A DNA stretch of 64,000 nt from JANLVI01 sp031363915 (GCA_031363915.1 JANLVI010000013.1:62001-126000), one strand, 5' to 3'. Shown: positions 1-8,389, counted from the first letter of the stretch. Program-made: numbers and translations. Notes: generated from the sequence alone by a model not told the origin.

Positions 1-338
1 TTGCCGCTCGTCGATCCGTTGATCAGGAAGAACGTTTGCTCTGCACCGAAGGCCTCGGCCGCTAGCTCCTGCGCTTCGACGAGCGGCCCTTCGGGCTGCA
101 AGAGGTCGTCGAGCCCGCGGATCTGCGTCAGGTCGATCGAGAGCACGTTGTCTCCGACGAACTCGCGGAAGGCGCGGTCCATCCCGATGCCCTGCTTGTG
201 GCCGGGGGTGTGGAACGGAATGACGCCCTGGTCGACATAGTCGAGCAGCACTTGAAAATAGGGCGTTCGCGTCTGGTCGAGACCCGACGCCTTGGTCTTG
301 CCGTTGGCCGCATACTGCGACCGCGTCCGCGTCTCCAA
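1..338 (-). CDS. Orn/Lys/Arg decarboxylase family protein, N-terminal part (runs off the left edge)
   Basis: PLP-dependent basic amino acid decarboxylase of the major (aspartate aminotransferase fold) Orn/Lys/Arg family, which makes agmatine, cadaverine or putrescine. About 112 codons are visible. The family signature PFHTPGHKQG lies at residues 41-50 and an FFLINGSTSG motif sits near residue 110; the catalytic lysine region is outside the window. The start is read as TTG at 338, giving the N-terminus METRTRSQYAANGK. There is no Shine-Dalgarno sequence, but a perfect TATAAT lies about 10 nt upstream, so the message may be leaderless. An arginine-specific (SpeA-like) role fits the polyamine genes speD/speE at 31-33 kb, but substrate cannot be told from this fragment. 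Confidence 0.85.
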   Translation of the reverse strand, partial: METRTRSQYAANGKTKASGLDQTRTPYFQVLLDYVDQGVIPFHTPGHKQGIGMDRAFREFVGDNVLSIDLTQIRGLDDLLQPEGPLVEAQELAAEAFGAEQTFFLINGSTSG

Positions 339-348
339 AACGAGCCGA

Positions 349-354
349 ATTATA
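349..354 (-). promoter_or_regulatory. -10 box TATAAT of the decarboxylase gene
   Basis: Perfect TATAAT on the minus strand, ending 10 nt before the TTG start at 338. The expected transcription start would fall about 4-6 nt before the start codon, leaving essentially no leader. No strong -35 hexamer is visible. Position and perfect match make it credible. Confidence 0.5.
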
Positions 355-441
355 GCACGCGCAGAAGCGTTTTTACGATGCTTTTCACCCGTACTTTTTC
401 ATCACCACTCTCGCTTGCGCTCCTGCGTGCCGGCCGCGAGC

Positions 442-736
442 ATGCCGGTCTTCTCCAGCGGCGGCCCGGGAGTCATCAAGCTGCTTGGCCGGACCGGGCG
501 CTACCCGATCGCCTTTCCGGTCGGCGCCTATGTGCTGGGTATGTTTTTCGCGGACAGATGGGGCCAGACGTATGCGCCGTCGCAGTCTTTCTCTGGACCG
601 CGATCGTCTTCGTTTTCGGCGAGCTCTGGCCGAACCGGTTCCCGTACGTCAATGGGTCGCGTGCACGATTGCGATGGGCGTCACACCATTTTTGATCGGC
701 GACATCACAAAAGCGCCGAACGCAGCACGCTTCTGA
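442..736 (+). pseudogene. small membrane protein gene interrupted by two apparent frameshifts
   Basis: Three consecutive plus-strand frames give one sensible protein of about 98 residues. Frame one starts at ATG 442 (MPVFSSGGPGVIKLLG) and carries a hydrophobic stretch AFPVGAYVLGMFFADRW. Frame two, from about 576, continues AVAVFLWTAIVFVFGELW. Frame three, from about 638, continues VPVRQWVACTIAMGVTPFLIG and stops at TGA 734-736. Each switch is a -1 step, as if one base were missing. The pieces read as three membrane segments of a small unrecognised protein. Either the gene is decayed or the assembly lacks two bases. The junctions are exact enough that chance is unlikely, but no family is recognised. 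Confidence 0.45.
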
Positions 737-739
737 GGT

Positions 740-1138
740 CTAGGCGACGCCAGCCTTGAGGCGATCGTCTTCGCCGACGACCGGCGGATCCAGACGCATC
801 GGGAAATTGACGCGAACGAAGAGCCCATCGCGGCTGCGCGTCATGACTTCGCGGAGCTTCGCCTTAGCGTCGTAGACGACGCGCACGCGGTTGCGCGGAT
901 CGAACGTTCGCCGATCCCCGGTCTTGCGGTCACGCAGGATCGGCAGCGGTACGTCGCCCGTGAGTTCGATAAACGCATCGAGCGCGTCGTGCGTGATTTC
1001 TACCGTAACGAAGCCGTTGGAGTAGCGCAGAGCCAGATCGGGATTCTGCTGTTCCTCAAAGGGGACCAGCGAATCGCCGCGGCGTGCGATGCCGAGCTGT
1101 TTGACGGGCGCGGTGTTGCGCTCGACTCTGCGGATCAT
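740..1138 (-). CDS. hypothetical protein (132 aa)
   Basis: No family recognised. The protein is charged, soluble-looking and rich in Arg, Asp and Val, without a signal peptide or membrane segment. The central part (NGFVTVEITHDALDAFIELTG) looks like mixed beta/alpha structure. Its ATG overlaps the stop of the preceding 60-aa gene as ATGA, so the two are probably translationally coupled, and both follow the HNH gene in the same direction. Its stop lies 4 nt from the stop of the convergent frame-broken membrane gene. Confidence 0.6.
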   Translation of the reverse strand: MIRRVERNTAPVKQLGIARRGDSLVPFEEQQNPDLALRYSNGFVTVEITHDALDAFIELTGDVPLPILRDRKTGDRRTFDPRNRVRVVYDAKAKLREVMTRSRDGLFVRVNFPMRLDPPVVGEDDRLKAGVA

Positions 1139-1317
1139 TGCTGGCTATCCACGAACGACTCGACGTGCTCGCGCGAAGCGGCGATGCGTTCCATCGCTTC
1201 TTGCGCCTCGAACTCCGCGACGCCCGCGGCCTTCGCCGCGTCGTCGATCTCCGACTGTGTCGCAGTCCGACGAAAGAGGACGCGGCCTGCCGCGTCCGTC
1301 ACCGTGATAAAAGCCAT
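1135..1317 (-). CDS. hypothetical small protein (60 aa)
   Basis: A 60-residue acidic, Ala/Glu-rich protein. Residues 1-17 (MAFITVTDAAGRVLFRR) resemble a beta hairpin and residues 20-58 an amphipathic helix. No family recognised. It overlaps the downstream 132-aa gene by ATGA and lies 23 nt after the HNH endonuclease gene, so the three are probably one transcription unit. Confidence 0.55.
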   Translation of the reverse strand: MAFITVTDAAGRVLFRRTATQSEIDDAAKAAGVAEFEAQEAMERIAASREHVESFVDSQQ

Positions 1318-1340
1318 GCATCATCCTAGTGTGCGTTCGA

Positions 1341-1868
1341 TCACTCAATCCGTTCGTCGATCGAGACATTGTAGAGAAAGAGAAACTTGTGCCATTCACC
1401 GGGCAGCGTGTTCCGCTTCACCCGGATCCATGGTATATACTTCGGCGCTTTTGGCTTACGCTTGAGCGGCATGTTCGCGTGCTCGGGGGTACGATTATTT
1501 TTGCGGTTGTTACACCGCATGCACGCGCAGACTAGATTCTCCCAGGTCGACGGTCCGCCTTTTGACCGGGGATGAACGTGATCCACCGTCATCATCCGCT
1601 CGCCGCGCAGGTTGCAGTACTGGCACGTGTAGTCGTCACGCAGCAAGATATTCTTCTTCGTGAGCGCCACTTTTTGCATCGGCCGCCGGATGTAATACAG
1701 CATCCTGATGATCGAGGGCATCTTCATCTCGAACGAAGGCGAAACCAGACGCCGCTCGTTGCCGTGGACCACCTCGGCTTTGCCCGAGAAGATCAACTTC
1801 ACCGCGCGCTGGAAACTGGTGATGTTCAGCGCCTCATAGGTGAAGTTCAGAACGAGGACTTCACTCAC
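1341..1868 (-). CDS. HNH endonuclease family protein
   Basis: A 175-residue HNH nuclease of the short chromosomal type common in cyanobacteria and actinobacteria. The HNH module spans residues 80-123: zinc-type CxxC pairs at 82/85 and 116/119, the catalytic DH at 96-97 in TVDHVHPRSKGG, and Asn 111 in TWENLV. An N-terminal domain (residues 1-70, VLVLNFTYEALNITSFQRAV) is typical of the subfamily. The target is unknown; such genes usually sit outside restriction operons and may act in repair. Two small genes follow in the same direction. No methyltransferase or phage gene is adjacent. Confidence 0.85.
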   Translation of the reverse strand: MSEVLVLNFTYEALNITSFQRAVKLIFSGKAEVVHGNERRLVSPSFEMKMPSIIRMLYYIRRPMQKVALTKKNILLRDDYTCQYCNLRGERMMTVDHVHPRSKGGPSTWENLVCACMRCNNRKNNRTPEHANMPLKRKPKAPKYIPWIRVKRNTLPGEWHKFLFLYNVSIDERIE

Positions 1869-1901
1869 GAGTTCAACCCTTCACTGTTTGGCAGAGACGC
1901 A

Positions 1902-1926
1902 AAAAGCGAGACAATGCCTCGCTTTT
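1902..1926 (-). terminator. hairpin terminator between pdxT and the HNH gene
   Basis: Perfect 9-bp stem AAAAGCGAG / CTCGCTTTT with a 7-nt loop, followed on the minus strand by one more T. It lies about 195 nt downstream of pdxT and about 35 nt upstream of the HNH start, so it separates the two units. The stem carries A- and T-runs on both sides and could work in either direction. Confidence 0.6.
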
Positions 1927-1982
1927 CCATAAAATCGCACGCTTTGGCCCCGCCCCTGGTTCGAGACGGTATTCGGACCCGG

Positions 1983-2013
1983 GTAACATTCCCAAGCTGC
2001 AGCATCATGTTAC
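1983..2013. repeat. 7-bp inverted repeat in the pdxT downstream region
   Basis: GTAACAT / ATGTTAC arms separated by 17 nt that contain CTGCAG. It sits in the 253-nt gene-free stretch 1869-2121, which otherwise holds the hairpin at 1902 and a G-rich tract at 2055-2084. No tRNA fold could be drawn here. Function unknown. Confidence 0.3.
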
Positions 2014-2121
2014 GGATTCGCCCTTCTTAACGTTGTTTCTTTTTTATCGCTCTTGGGTGGGGTGGTGGCGGGGAGAGGTGGGGGTTCGGCATGGCGAGCG
2101 ATTGCGCGTTCGGGCTCGCGT

Positions 2122-2703
2122 CTACGCGGAGCGAGTCATTTTGATGAAATATTCGTGCATGCGGCGGTCGCGGGTTAGTTCGGGGTGGAAGGAGCTTGCG
2201 ATGACGTTATTTTCGCGTACGAATACGCCGTGGTCGTCGATGCTTGCTAGTAAAGTTACGTTCGGACCCGTTCGTTCGATCCAGGGTGCGCGGATGAACA
2301 CTGCGGGAAAGGGCTTTGGGCCGAGCGCTTCTACCCGTACATCGATTTCGGCGCTGTCGATTTGGCGGCCGAAGGCGTTGCGGCGTACGGTGATGTCGAT
2401 GAGGTCGAGGGTTTTTTGATCGAGACCTGCGACGTCGTGCGCGGCGACGATCATTCCCATGCACGTGCCCCACAGCGGCATTCCGGCGCGGACCCGGGTT
2501 TTTATTTCCTCGTCTAAACCGAAACGTTCGAGCAGGCGGATCACCGTGGTCGATTCACCCCCGGGGATGATGAGGCCATCGACTTTTGAGAGGTCCTCCG
2601 CCGTCTTGACGGACGAGGAAACGGCGCCGGATTTCTCCAGCGCCGTGCGGTGTTCGTCGACGTCGCCTTGCACGGCGAGCACGCCGATGCGCGGTTGGGC
2701 CAA
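2122..2703 (-). CDS. pdxT: pyridoxal 5'-phosphate synthase glutaminase subunit PdxT
   Basis: Glutaminase subunit of the DXP-independent PLP synthase. It releases ammonia from glutamine and passes it to PdxS. At 193 residues it has the normal length. The class I amidotransferase triad is visible: nucleophile Cys81 in GTCMGMI and His173/Glu175 in SSFHPELT; the oxyanion glycines PGGES are at 47-51. The start is TTG at 2703, two nt after the pdxS stop, so expression depends on coupling to pdxS. Met replaces the usual Ala after the nucleophile (GTCMGM rather than GTCAGM), which is conservative. Confidence 0.95.
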   Translation of the reverse strand: MAQPRIGVLAVQGDVDEHRTALEKSGAVSSSVKTAEDLSKVDGLIIPGGESTTVIRLLERFGLDEEIKTRVRAGMPLWGTCMGMIVAAHDVAGLDQKTLDLIDITVRRNAFGRQIDSAEIDVRVEALGPKPFPAVFIRAPWIERTGPNVTLLASIDDHGVFVRENNVIASSFHPELTRDRRMHEYFIKMTRSA

Positions 2704-2705
2704 GC

Positions 2706-3596
2706 CTACACGCCGCGCGTGGAGAGCATGTCTTCGGGCTTCAGCTGACGCAGGTCGAGCCCCGGCATTGCGGTACCGCTGAGCATCTTGTGCGCTTTGA
2801 CGATGACGTTCGCATCATTGAAGTGCGTGGTTGCATCGACAATCGCTCTTGCGAACATGGCGGGGTTCGAGCTCTTGAAGATACCCGATCCGACGAAGTT
2901 GCCTTCGGCACCGAGCTGCATCATGAGCGCGGCGTCGGCCGGCGTCGAGATGCCGCCCGCGCAGAACAGCACGACGGGGAGTTTGCCGTTTTTCGCGACG
3001 TATTCGATCAGGTCGAGCGGTGCGCCGTAGTCGCGAGCGCGTGCCACGTATTCTTCTTCCGGCACGGCCGTAAGTTCGGCGATACCGTCGCGAATCGCGC
3101 GCATGTGGCGCACGGCCTCGACGATGTTACCGCTGCCCGCTTCGCCCTTGCTGCGAATCATCGCGGCGCCTTCAGCGATGCGGCGGAGCGCTTCACCCAG
3201 GTCGCGGGCGCCGCAGATGAACGGCACTTTGTAGGGGTGCTTGTTGAGGTGGTATTTATCGTCGGCCGGCGTGAGCACTTCGGATTCATCGATGAAGTCG
3301 ACGCCGAGCGCTTCGAGTGCCTGTGCTTCAGCGAGATGACCGATGCGGGCTTTCGCCATGACCGGGATCGTGACGGCATCCATGATGCGTTGAACGAGCT
3401 CGAGGTCGCTCATGCGAGCCACGCCGCCCATCGCGCGGATGTCGGCGGGGATGCGCTCGAGAGCCATCACGGCGACGGCTCCGGCTTCTTGGGCAATAAC
3501 GGCTTGTTCGGCGTTCACGACGTCCATGATCACGCCGCCCTTGAGCATTTGCGCCAAGCCGCGCTTCACTTTGATAGTACCCGTCTGCTTTGACAT
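2706..3596 (-). CDS. pdxS: pyridoxal 5'-phosphate synthase lyase subunit PdxS
   Basis: Synthase subunit that condenses ribose 5-phosphate, glyceraldehyde 3-phosphate and ammonia into PLP, working as a dodecamer with PdxT. 296 residues, standard length. The (beta/alpha)8 barrel carries both catalytic lysines: Lys82 in IPVMAKARIGH and Lys150 in MIRSKGEAGSGN. The start ATG 3596 follows GGAGGG at 8 nt and gives the typical N-terminus MSKQTGTIKVKRG; an upstream in-frame ATG at 3665 is not needed. pdxT follows directly. A TAAGAT about 35 nt upstream on the minus strand is a possible -10 box. Confidence 0.97.
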   Translation of the reverse strand: MSKQTGTIKVKRGLAQMLKGGVIMDVVNAEQAVIAQEAGAVAVMALERIPADIRAMGGVARMSDLELVQRIMDAVTIPVMAKARIGHLAEAQALEALGVDFIDESEVLTPADDKYHLNKHPYKVPFICGARDLGEALRRIAEGAAMIRSKGEAGSGNIVEAVRHMRAIRDGIAELTAVPEEEYVARARDYGAPLDLIEYVAKNGKLPVVLFCAGGISTPADAALMMQLGAEGNFVGSGIFKSSNPAMFARAIVDATTHFNDANVIVKAHKMLSGTAMPGLDLRQLKPEDMLSTRGV

Positions 3597-3701
3597 GACG
3601 ACCCTCCGATTATGTTTGCGTGTCTCTATCTTATCAGCCCGCAGCAATGCGAACATTAGGGACAATCTTTTCGACGCCGTGGATGCCGTAAACGGTTGCG
3701 C

Positions 3702-4133
3702 CTAGGGGCTGGGAGTGGGCTCAGGAACTCCGGTGACCTCAGGTTGCGTCTCGCCCGGGGCATGTGTAGCCAGCGGTAGCAGGAGCGGCGGCGACGTATA
3801 TGCGGATGACGGCGGGACCGGAGAGGGCGTCGCGGTCGGACGTGCCGTCGGGCGCTCCGTGGGGCGCAGGAACGGCGTCGGTGTCACGCGCGGATCCGGG
3901 AATGCGGGGTCGGTTGCGACGCTCACAACTTGTAGCCGTTTCCAATTGCGCTCGAGATTCGAATTGGTCGTCTGCACGACGGGCGTCGCATTCGCACCCG
4001 CGATCGGCACGCGGCGGCCGGTCGATTGGTTGAGGACGCGATCGCCGAGCCGCTGACCGATGCCGATCGAAATCAACAGAATCGCCGCGCCGCCGATGAG
4101 CAGTAGCGAGATTCGGGGGCGACGGCTACGCAC
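3702..4133 (-). CDS. hypothetical membrane-anchored Pro/Thr-rich protein
   Basis: 143 residues. A basic N-terminus (MRSRRPR) precedes one membrane segment at about 8-27 (ISLLLIGGAAILLISIGIG), then a short domain containing WKRLQVVSV, then a Pro/Thr/Arg-rich low-complexity tail with repeated TERPTARPTATP-like units. The shape suggests a single-pass protein exposing a flexible stalk outside the membrane. No family recognised. It lies between the glycoside hydrolase and pdxS in the same direction with gaps of 63 nt and 105 nt, so co-transcription is possible but not shown. Confidence 0.6.
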   Translation of the reverse strand: MRSRRPRISLLLIGGAAILLISIGIGQRLGDRVLNQSTGRRVPIAGANATPVVQTTNSNLERNWKRLQVVSVATDPAFPDPRVTPTPFLRPTERPTARPTATPSPVPPSSAYTSPPLLLPLATHAPGETQPEVTGVPEPTPSP

Positions 4134-4196
4134 GCGCCTGGGTCCGCAGAACTAGCACGCCACGAAATAGGCGAGAACGCACGCGATCACCTCGTT

Positions 4197-6635
4197 TTAG
4201 GCGGGCGCGAGCGCGATCGATGCGTCGGGCGCAGCGGGCGTCGCCGGCACATGTTGATGCTTGCCGATGAGCCCGATGTCGACAAGCGCGCCGGAGGGGA
4301 CGGCCGAGTGGTGCGTGCGTCCGCGGAACTCGACGGAAACGTTACGCGCACGATCGTTTTGATTGCAAAGAAAGAGGCGCACGGCTCCGCTTGCGTCTTC
4401 AAATGCGACCGCACCGATGTCGACCGGCGACGTCGTTATTTCGTCTGTGACATCTTTGCCGGCATAGTAGACCGTGTACGGTTCGTCGGCGGAAGCTTCG
4501 GTTAAATCGCCGTATACCGCGTGATTCTTCGCATCGATCACGTAGGTGCAGCGTCGGCCGCCCCAGTGGACGCGCACGGCGGCCGTCCATTCCCAGCCGG
4601 AAGGGATAAGCGGAGAGAGATGCGGGCGTCCGCTCGTGCGATACCCATCGAGTCCGCAAACCGTCTCTGCAACGCCCCAGAGATACTTCGCACCCGTCCA
4701 GGGCGAGAGATACATGCCGCGATTGGTCAGCGATCCGCCGTCAAACCATTCACCGAATTGACCCGGAACGGTATTCAGACGCGCGCCCGCTTCCATCGTT
4801 TCGTAGATCACTTCGAGCCAGTGCGCCGCATCTTCCGGCGATCCGTTGCGCGCGAGGGCGACCGCAAACCACAGCGTAAGGTCCGGCCAAATTCCGCCCA
4901 GCAAACCGAAGCCATGCGAGGGGAAATACCACGAATCCGCCGTGGAGATCGTGCGCAGACCGACGGCCGTCGTGAAGTCCGGCTCCATCAACCGGCGCAA
5001 GATCGCTTTACGCTCCGCTTCCGGCGCAACGTTGAAGAGAACCGGGAACACTTCGTCGGCGGTGAAGTTGTCCTGATAGTTCTGATCGTGATCGTAGTTG
5101 AGCACGAAGGCCGAACTATCGCGATTGAAGAGTTTTTCCATCATCGCGCTCTGCAGCGCGGTCGCCTCACGGGAGAACTTTTCCCAGTTGTCTTTATCAT
5201 CGCAGACGGCGCAAATCATCGCCGCGGCCTCGAGTGCAAAGTAGGCTTCGGAATTAATTTCGGTGACCGCGCCGTCGAGCGTGTAGTACGGAATGATGTT
5301 GCGCCACGAGGTGATACCGAACATATCCACGCCGCCTGCCTTACAGAATACGAGACCGTTCCCATCGCGCTGCGTTAGCATGTAGTCGGCGATCTTGATC
5401 ACCAGCGGCAGTACCTCGCGCAGCCACGCGTCGTCGAGCGTCGCATTATAGTGATGCAGGATCGCGATGATGTGCAACGGCGTATCGTCGTTGATATTGA
5501 GATCGTACGAGGTCTTGAAGCCGTTGACACCGCGTACGTATTCGACGACTTGTCCCGTCGGTTCGATGTGGCGGTTGAACAGTTCGATCGCATCGCGGCT
5601 GAACTGCGGCAAAAAATAGTCGTAGCCGTGCACGAACCACGAGGTGTCGCGCGAGACGAGGATGTCGGAGGGCGGCGAGTTCGTCGAGCCCCAACCTTGC
5701 GGATACTCTTTGATCACGCGCAGCATGTTGGTTTTCGCCCAGACGACGCCGCGATTGATCAGCGGTGAGGGCGTCATCAAGCGCGCGTCGGCAAGTTTTG
5801 CGGCGTAGTAGCGCTGCGTCTCGTGGAGGGCCTTGGGATCGTGCAGCAACTGATCGAAAACGGGTTTGCACTTTTCATCGCCGTCTTTGTGAAAGACGAC
5901 CGCCAGACGCAGACGTTCGCGCGCACCGGGCGCGACGTCGATCTGGTATTCGAGCGCGCCGAAAATGCGGCGGCTGACGAACTCGGCAAGTTTGGGCGTC
6001 ACTTCATCGAGATGATCGGCGGACTGCAGGGAGCCGGTCATCATGCCTTGCAAGATCGTCTGTTCGCGCAACGCCACGACCACATGACTCGGTTCGCGCG
6101 AGCCGCCCCACCAGCGTACGTAGTTCGTGTCTTCACCGTGAGAGCGGACGTACGGGCCCTCGACGCTGGCGCGTACTTCTTTTTCCGGCTCGCCGTAAAA
6201 GCGCTGTCCGACGAGCAATGCCCACGGAAAAATCTTCACGCGCTGGGACGTGGCCCCAGAATTGTGCACGGTGATATCGACAATGAAGCTGACGACGCGA
6301 TCGTGGCGCGGGCCGTGCGGCACGTAAAAAGCCTCGGTCACGCCGATCGTATCGGTCAAGTGAAATTCCGAGATCTGCGCGTAGGTCAAGAAGGTAAACT
6401 CGCGCACGATCTGATGCGGGAAAAGCGTCTCGGCGTCGCCGACGCGATAGGCAACCTGGTGCGAGCCGAAGATGATCTGATCGGTGTCCGCGTCCCAGAG
6501 CCCGCGAATACTGCCTTTGGGCGTCGAGGAGGCAAACGTCTTGAAATTCCCGAGAGTCAACCCGAACGGCGTCTGCGACTCCGACAGCACGTAGGCACAA
6601 AACTCATTATGCTGGGCATCATAGCTTGGACCCAT
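4197..6635 (-). CDS. glycoside hydrolase with six-hairpin (alpha/alpha)6 barrel, GH15/GH63/GH94-like
   Basis: Large cytoplasmic carbohydrate-active enzyme of 812 residues with no signal peptide. An N-terminal beta-sandwich (about 1-260) precedes an (alpha/alpha)6 catalytic barrel (about 285-690; segments SRDTSWFVHGYDYFLPQFSR, GGIWPDLTLWFAVALARNG and GQFGEWFDGGSLTNRGM) and a small C-terminal beta domain. This order matches GH15/63/65/94-type glucosidases and phosphorylases. The Glu in GEWFDG is a plausible catalytic residue, but that is only a guess. The start ATG 6635 (MGPSYDAQHNEFCAY) is preferred over ATG 6677, whose first 14 residues are Arg/Lys-rich and unlike the family. It is divergent from ispE. 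Substrate may be an alpha- or beta-glucan oligosaccharide; unresolved. Confidence 0.75.
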   Translation of the reverse strand: MGPSYDAQHNEFCAYVLSESQTPFGLTLGNFKTFASSTPKGSIRGLWDADTDQIIFGSHQVAYRVGDAETLFPHQIVREFTFLTYAQISEFHLTDTIGVTEAFYVPHGPRHDRVVSFIVDITVHNSGATSQRVKIFPWALLVGQRFYGEPEKEVRASVEGPYVRSHGEDTNYVRWWGGSREPSHVVVALREQTILQGMMTGSLQSADHLDEVTPKLAEFVSRRIFGALEYQIDVAPGARERLRLAVVFHKDGDEKCKPVFDQLLHDPKALHETQRYYAAKLADARLMTPSPLINRGVVWAKTNMLRVIKEYPQGWGSTNSPPSDILVSRDTSWFVHGYDYFLPQFSRDAIELFNRHIEPTGQVVEYVRGVNGFKTSYDLNINDDTPLHIIAILHHYNATLDDAWLREVLPLVIKIADYMLTQRDGNGLVFCKAGGVDMFGITSWRNIIPYYTLDGAVTEINSEAYFALEAAAMICAVCDDKDNWEKFSREATALQSAMMEKLFNRDSSAFVLNYDHDQNYQDNFTADEVFPVLFNVAPEAERKAILRRLMEPDFTTAVGLRTISTADSWYFPSHGFGLLGGIWPDLTLWFAVALARNGSPEDAAHWLEVIYETMEAGARLNTVPGQFGEWFDGGSLTNRGMYLSPWTGAKYLWGVAETVCGLDGYRTSGRPHLSPLIPSGWEWTAAVRVHWGGRRCTYVIDAKNHAVYGDLTEASADEPYTVYYAGKDVTDEITTSPVDIGAVAFEDASGAVRLFLCNQNDRARNVSVEFRGRTHHSAVPSGALVDIGLIGKHQHVPATPAAPDASIALAPA

Positions 6636-6721
6636 ATGGCCGTAGCGTACCCGTTTTTTTCTCTGCCGCCTCCCCATGCGCGCCGATTCGTCGGCAGGAA
6701 GCGCGCGGCACGCGCGGGACT

Positions 6722-7594
6722 TTGAGCGACGTGCTCGCTCCCGCCAAGATCAACCTCACGCTCGAAATCCTCGCCCGCGGCGACGACGGCTACCACACCC
6801 TGCGCAGCGTCATGGTCCCAATCGCGCTGTGCGACGAGTTGACGATCGCCCCGGCGCCGGTATTTTCGTTTACTTGCGAGCCTGAGGCACTCGCACACGA
6901 TAACCTCGTACTACGCGCGCTTACATTGCTCGATCGCACGTCATCGCCGCTCGCCGTCCGGTTGCGCAAGCAGATTCCGGTCGGGGCGGGACTCGGCGGC
7001 GGTTCGAGCGACGCCGCGGCGGTTTTGCTCGCCGGGATGCAGGGCGAGCTCGGAGAGCTTGGCGAGCGCGACTGGATCGCACTGGCGCGCTCACTCGGTT
7101 CCGACATCCCGTTTTTCCTCGTGGAGAGCGGCGCGCTCGTCGAAGGGACCGGGGAACGCGTGACAGCGCTCGGAGTATCGCCGCCTTGGTGCACGGTCGT
7201 CGCAATTCCGCCGGTCGCGGTCGACACGGGTGAGGCATACCGCGCACTCGCTCTCGCTCGGCTCGACGCGCCGCCGCCGAGCCGACCGCGGAGCGATTCG
7301 GCCAGCTTGCGCGTCCTCGAAGCGATTCAACGCGCAGATTTCGCGACCGTGTGCGCGCACGCGTGCAACGACTTCGAGCCGGTCGTGACGGCACTCGAGC
7401 CGCGAGTCGACGCTGATTTGCGCGCCTTGCGCGATGCCGGAGCACCGCTTGCGATGCTTAGCGGAAGCGGTGCGTGTTCGTTTGCACTTTGCGCGACCGA
7501 AGCAGATGCGCGCGAACTCATGCGCGCCGTGCGCGTTCCGAGCGACACGAAACTCGTCGTCGCCCCGTTCGCAAACGCGGTCGCGTGGCGATAA
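6722..7594 (+). CDS. ispE: 4-diphosphocytidyl-2-C-methyl-D-erythritol kinase
   Basis: GHMP-family kinase of the MEP isoprenoid pathway; phosphorylates CDP-ME with ATP. 290 residues. The N-terminal APAKINLTLEI motif, the GHMP ATP loop PVGAGLGGGSSDAAA (86-100) and the C-terminal LSGSGACSFAL are all present. The start is taken as TTG 6722; GTG 6731 would give VLAPAKINL and is equally possible. It overlaps the following nucleotidyltransferase gene by 10 nt, so they form an operon. It supplies precursors for quinones and possibly carotenoids, relevant to the Blh-like gene at 25 kb. Confidence 0.95.
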   Translation: MSDVLAPAKINLTLEILARGDDGYHTLRSVMVPIALCDELTIAPAPVFSFTCEPEALAHDNLVLRALTLLDRTSSPLAVRLRKQIPVGAGLGGGSSDAAAVLLAGMQGELGELGERDWIALARSLGSDIPFFLVESGALVEGTGERVTALGVSPPWCTVVAIPPVAVDTGEAYRALALARLDAPPPSRPRSDSASLRVLEAIQRADFATVCAHACNDFEPVVTALEPRVDADLRALRDAGAPLAMLSGSGACSFALCATEADARELMRAVRVPSDTKLVVAPFANAVAWR

Positions 7595-8349
7595 CCGCGG
7601 TCGTCCTCGCCGGCGGTGGACCCGATCGCATCAGCGCACTGCAAGACGTCCCAAACAAAGCTTTCGTTCGGATCGGCGGCATCGCGCTCGTCGAGCGGAC
7701 CCTCGACGCACTGCGGACGAGCGCGCACATCGGCCGCATCATCACCGTCGCTCCGCCCGAAACGTTCGACCGTGCGGAATTGCGCGCGAGTGACGACCGT
7801 CGTCCGGCGGGCGCACGCATCAGCGAAAGTCTGCTCGCCGGACTCGCCTCGCTCGATACGGAGGAACAGGTGCTCGTCAGCGCATCGGATTTGCCGTTTC
7901 TCTCGGCCCTCGGGATCGACGACTTCGTCGCGCAGGCACGCGCACGTGAGAGCGACCTTGCCTACGCGTGCGTCGGCAAGCGGGACCACCTCGCACGGTA
8001 TCCCGAGGTCCCGCATACCTGGGCCCGGCTGCGCGAAGGGTCGTTTTGCGGCGCCGGATTCATAGCGATCAAGCCCCGCGTGCTGCCGAGTCTCTTGCTG
8101 TTTCTCGAACGGCTCGGAGCCGCGCGCAAGAACCCTCTTCAGCTTGCGGCGATTTTCGGCTGGGATACGTTCTTGCAATTTGGGCTTGGGCGCTTGAGCA
8201 TCGCGGCCGCCGAGGCACGCGCGAGTCGTTTGCTCGGCGCGCCGGTTGCGGCGATCGTGAGTCGCTACCCGGAGATCGCCGTAAATGTCGATCGGGTAAG
8301 TGACGTGGCGCTAGCCGAACGCATCGCGGAACGCATGGCACGGGCCTGA
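7585..8349 (+). CDS. MobA-like NTP transferase family nucleotidyltransferase
   Basis: 254 residues of the NTP_transf_3 (MobA/CobY-like) fold. The nucleotide-binding loop AVVLAGGGPDRISAL follows the N-terminus, and a Lys in the VPNKAFVRIGG segment takes the place of the usual phosphate-binding Lys; ASDLPFL is the metal-binding Asp motif. The start is GTG 7585 inside the end of ispE. The family transfers a nucleotidyl group to phosphorylated cofactors or sugars; this member has no recognised substrate. Tight coupling to ispE invites an IspD-like idea, but the sequence is not IspD, so that remains speculation. Confidence 0.75.
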   Translation: MAITAVVLAGGGPDRISALQDVPNKAFVRIGGIALVERTLDALRTSAHIGRIITVAPPETFDRAELRASDDRRPAGARISESLLAGLASLDTEEQVLVSASDLPFLSALGIDDFVAQARARESDLAYACVGKRDHLARYPEVPHTWARLREGSFCGAGFIAIKPRVLPSLLLFLERLGAARKNPLQLAAIFGWDTFLQFGLGRLSIAAAEARASRLLGAPVAAIVSRYPEIAVNVDRVSDVALAERIAERMARA

Positions 8350-8389
8350 GGGAAGGTCGCCTCTCCGGCGCTCCGTATCACCTCGCATC

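Noticed and set aside
1940..2025. tRNA-like fragment with GGTTCGAGAC
   Set aside because: No acceptor or anticodon stem can be drawn on either strand.
2790..3593. 267-aa plus-strand ORF
   Set aside because: Antisense shadow of pdxS, whose protein matches its family along the full length.
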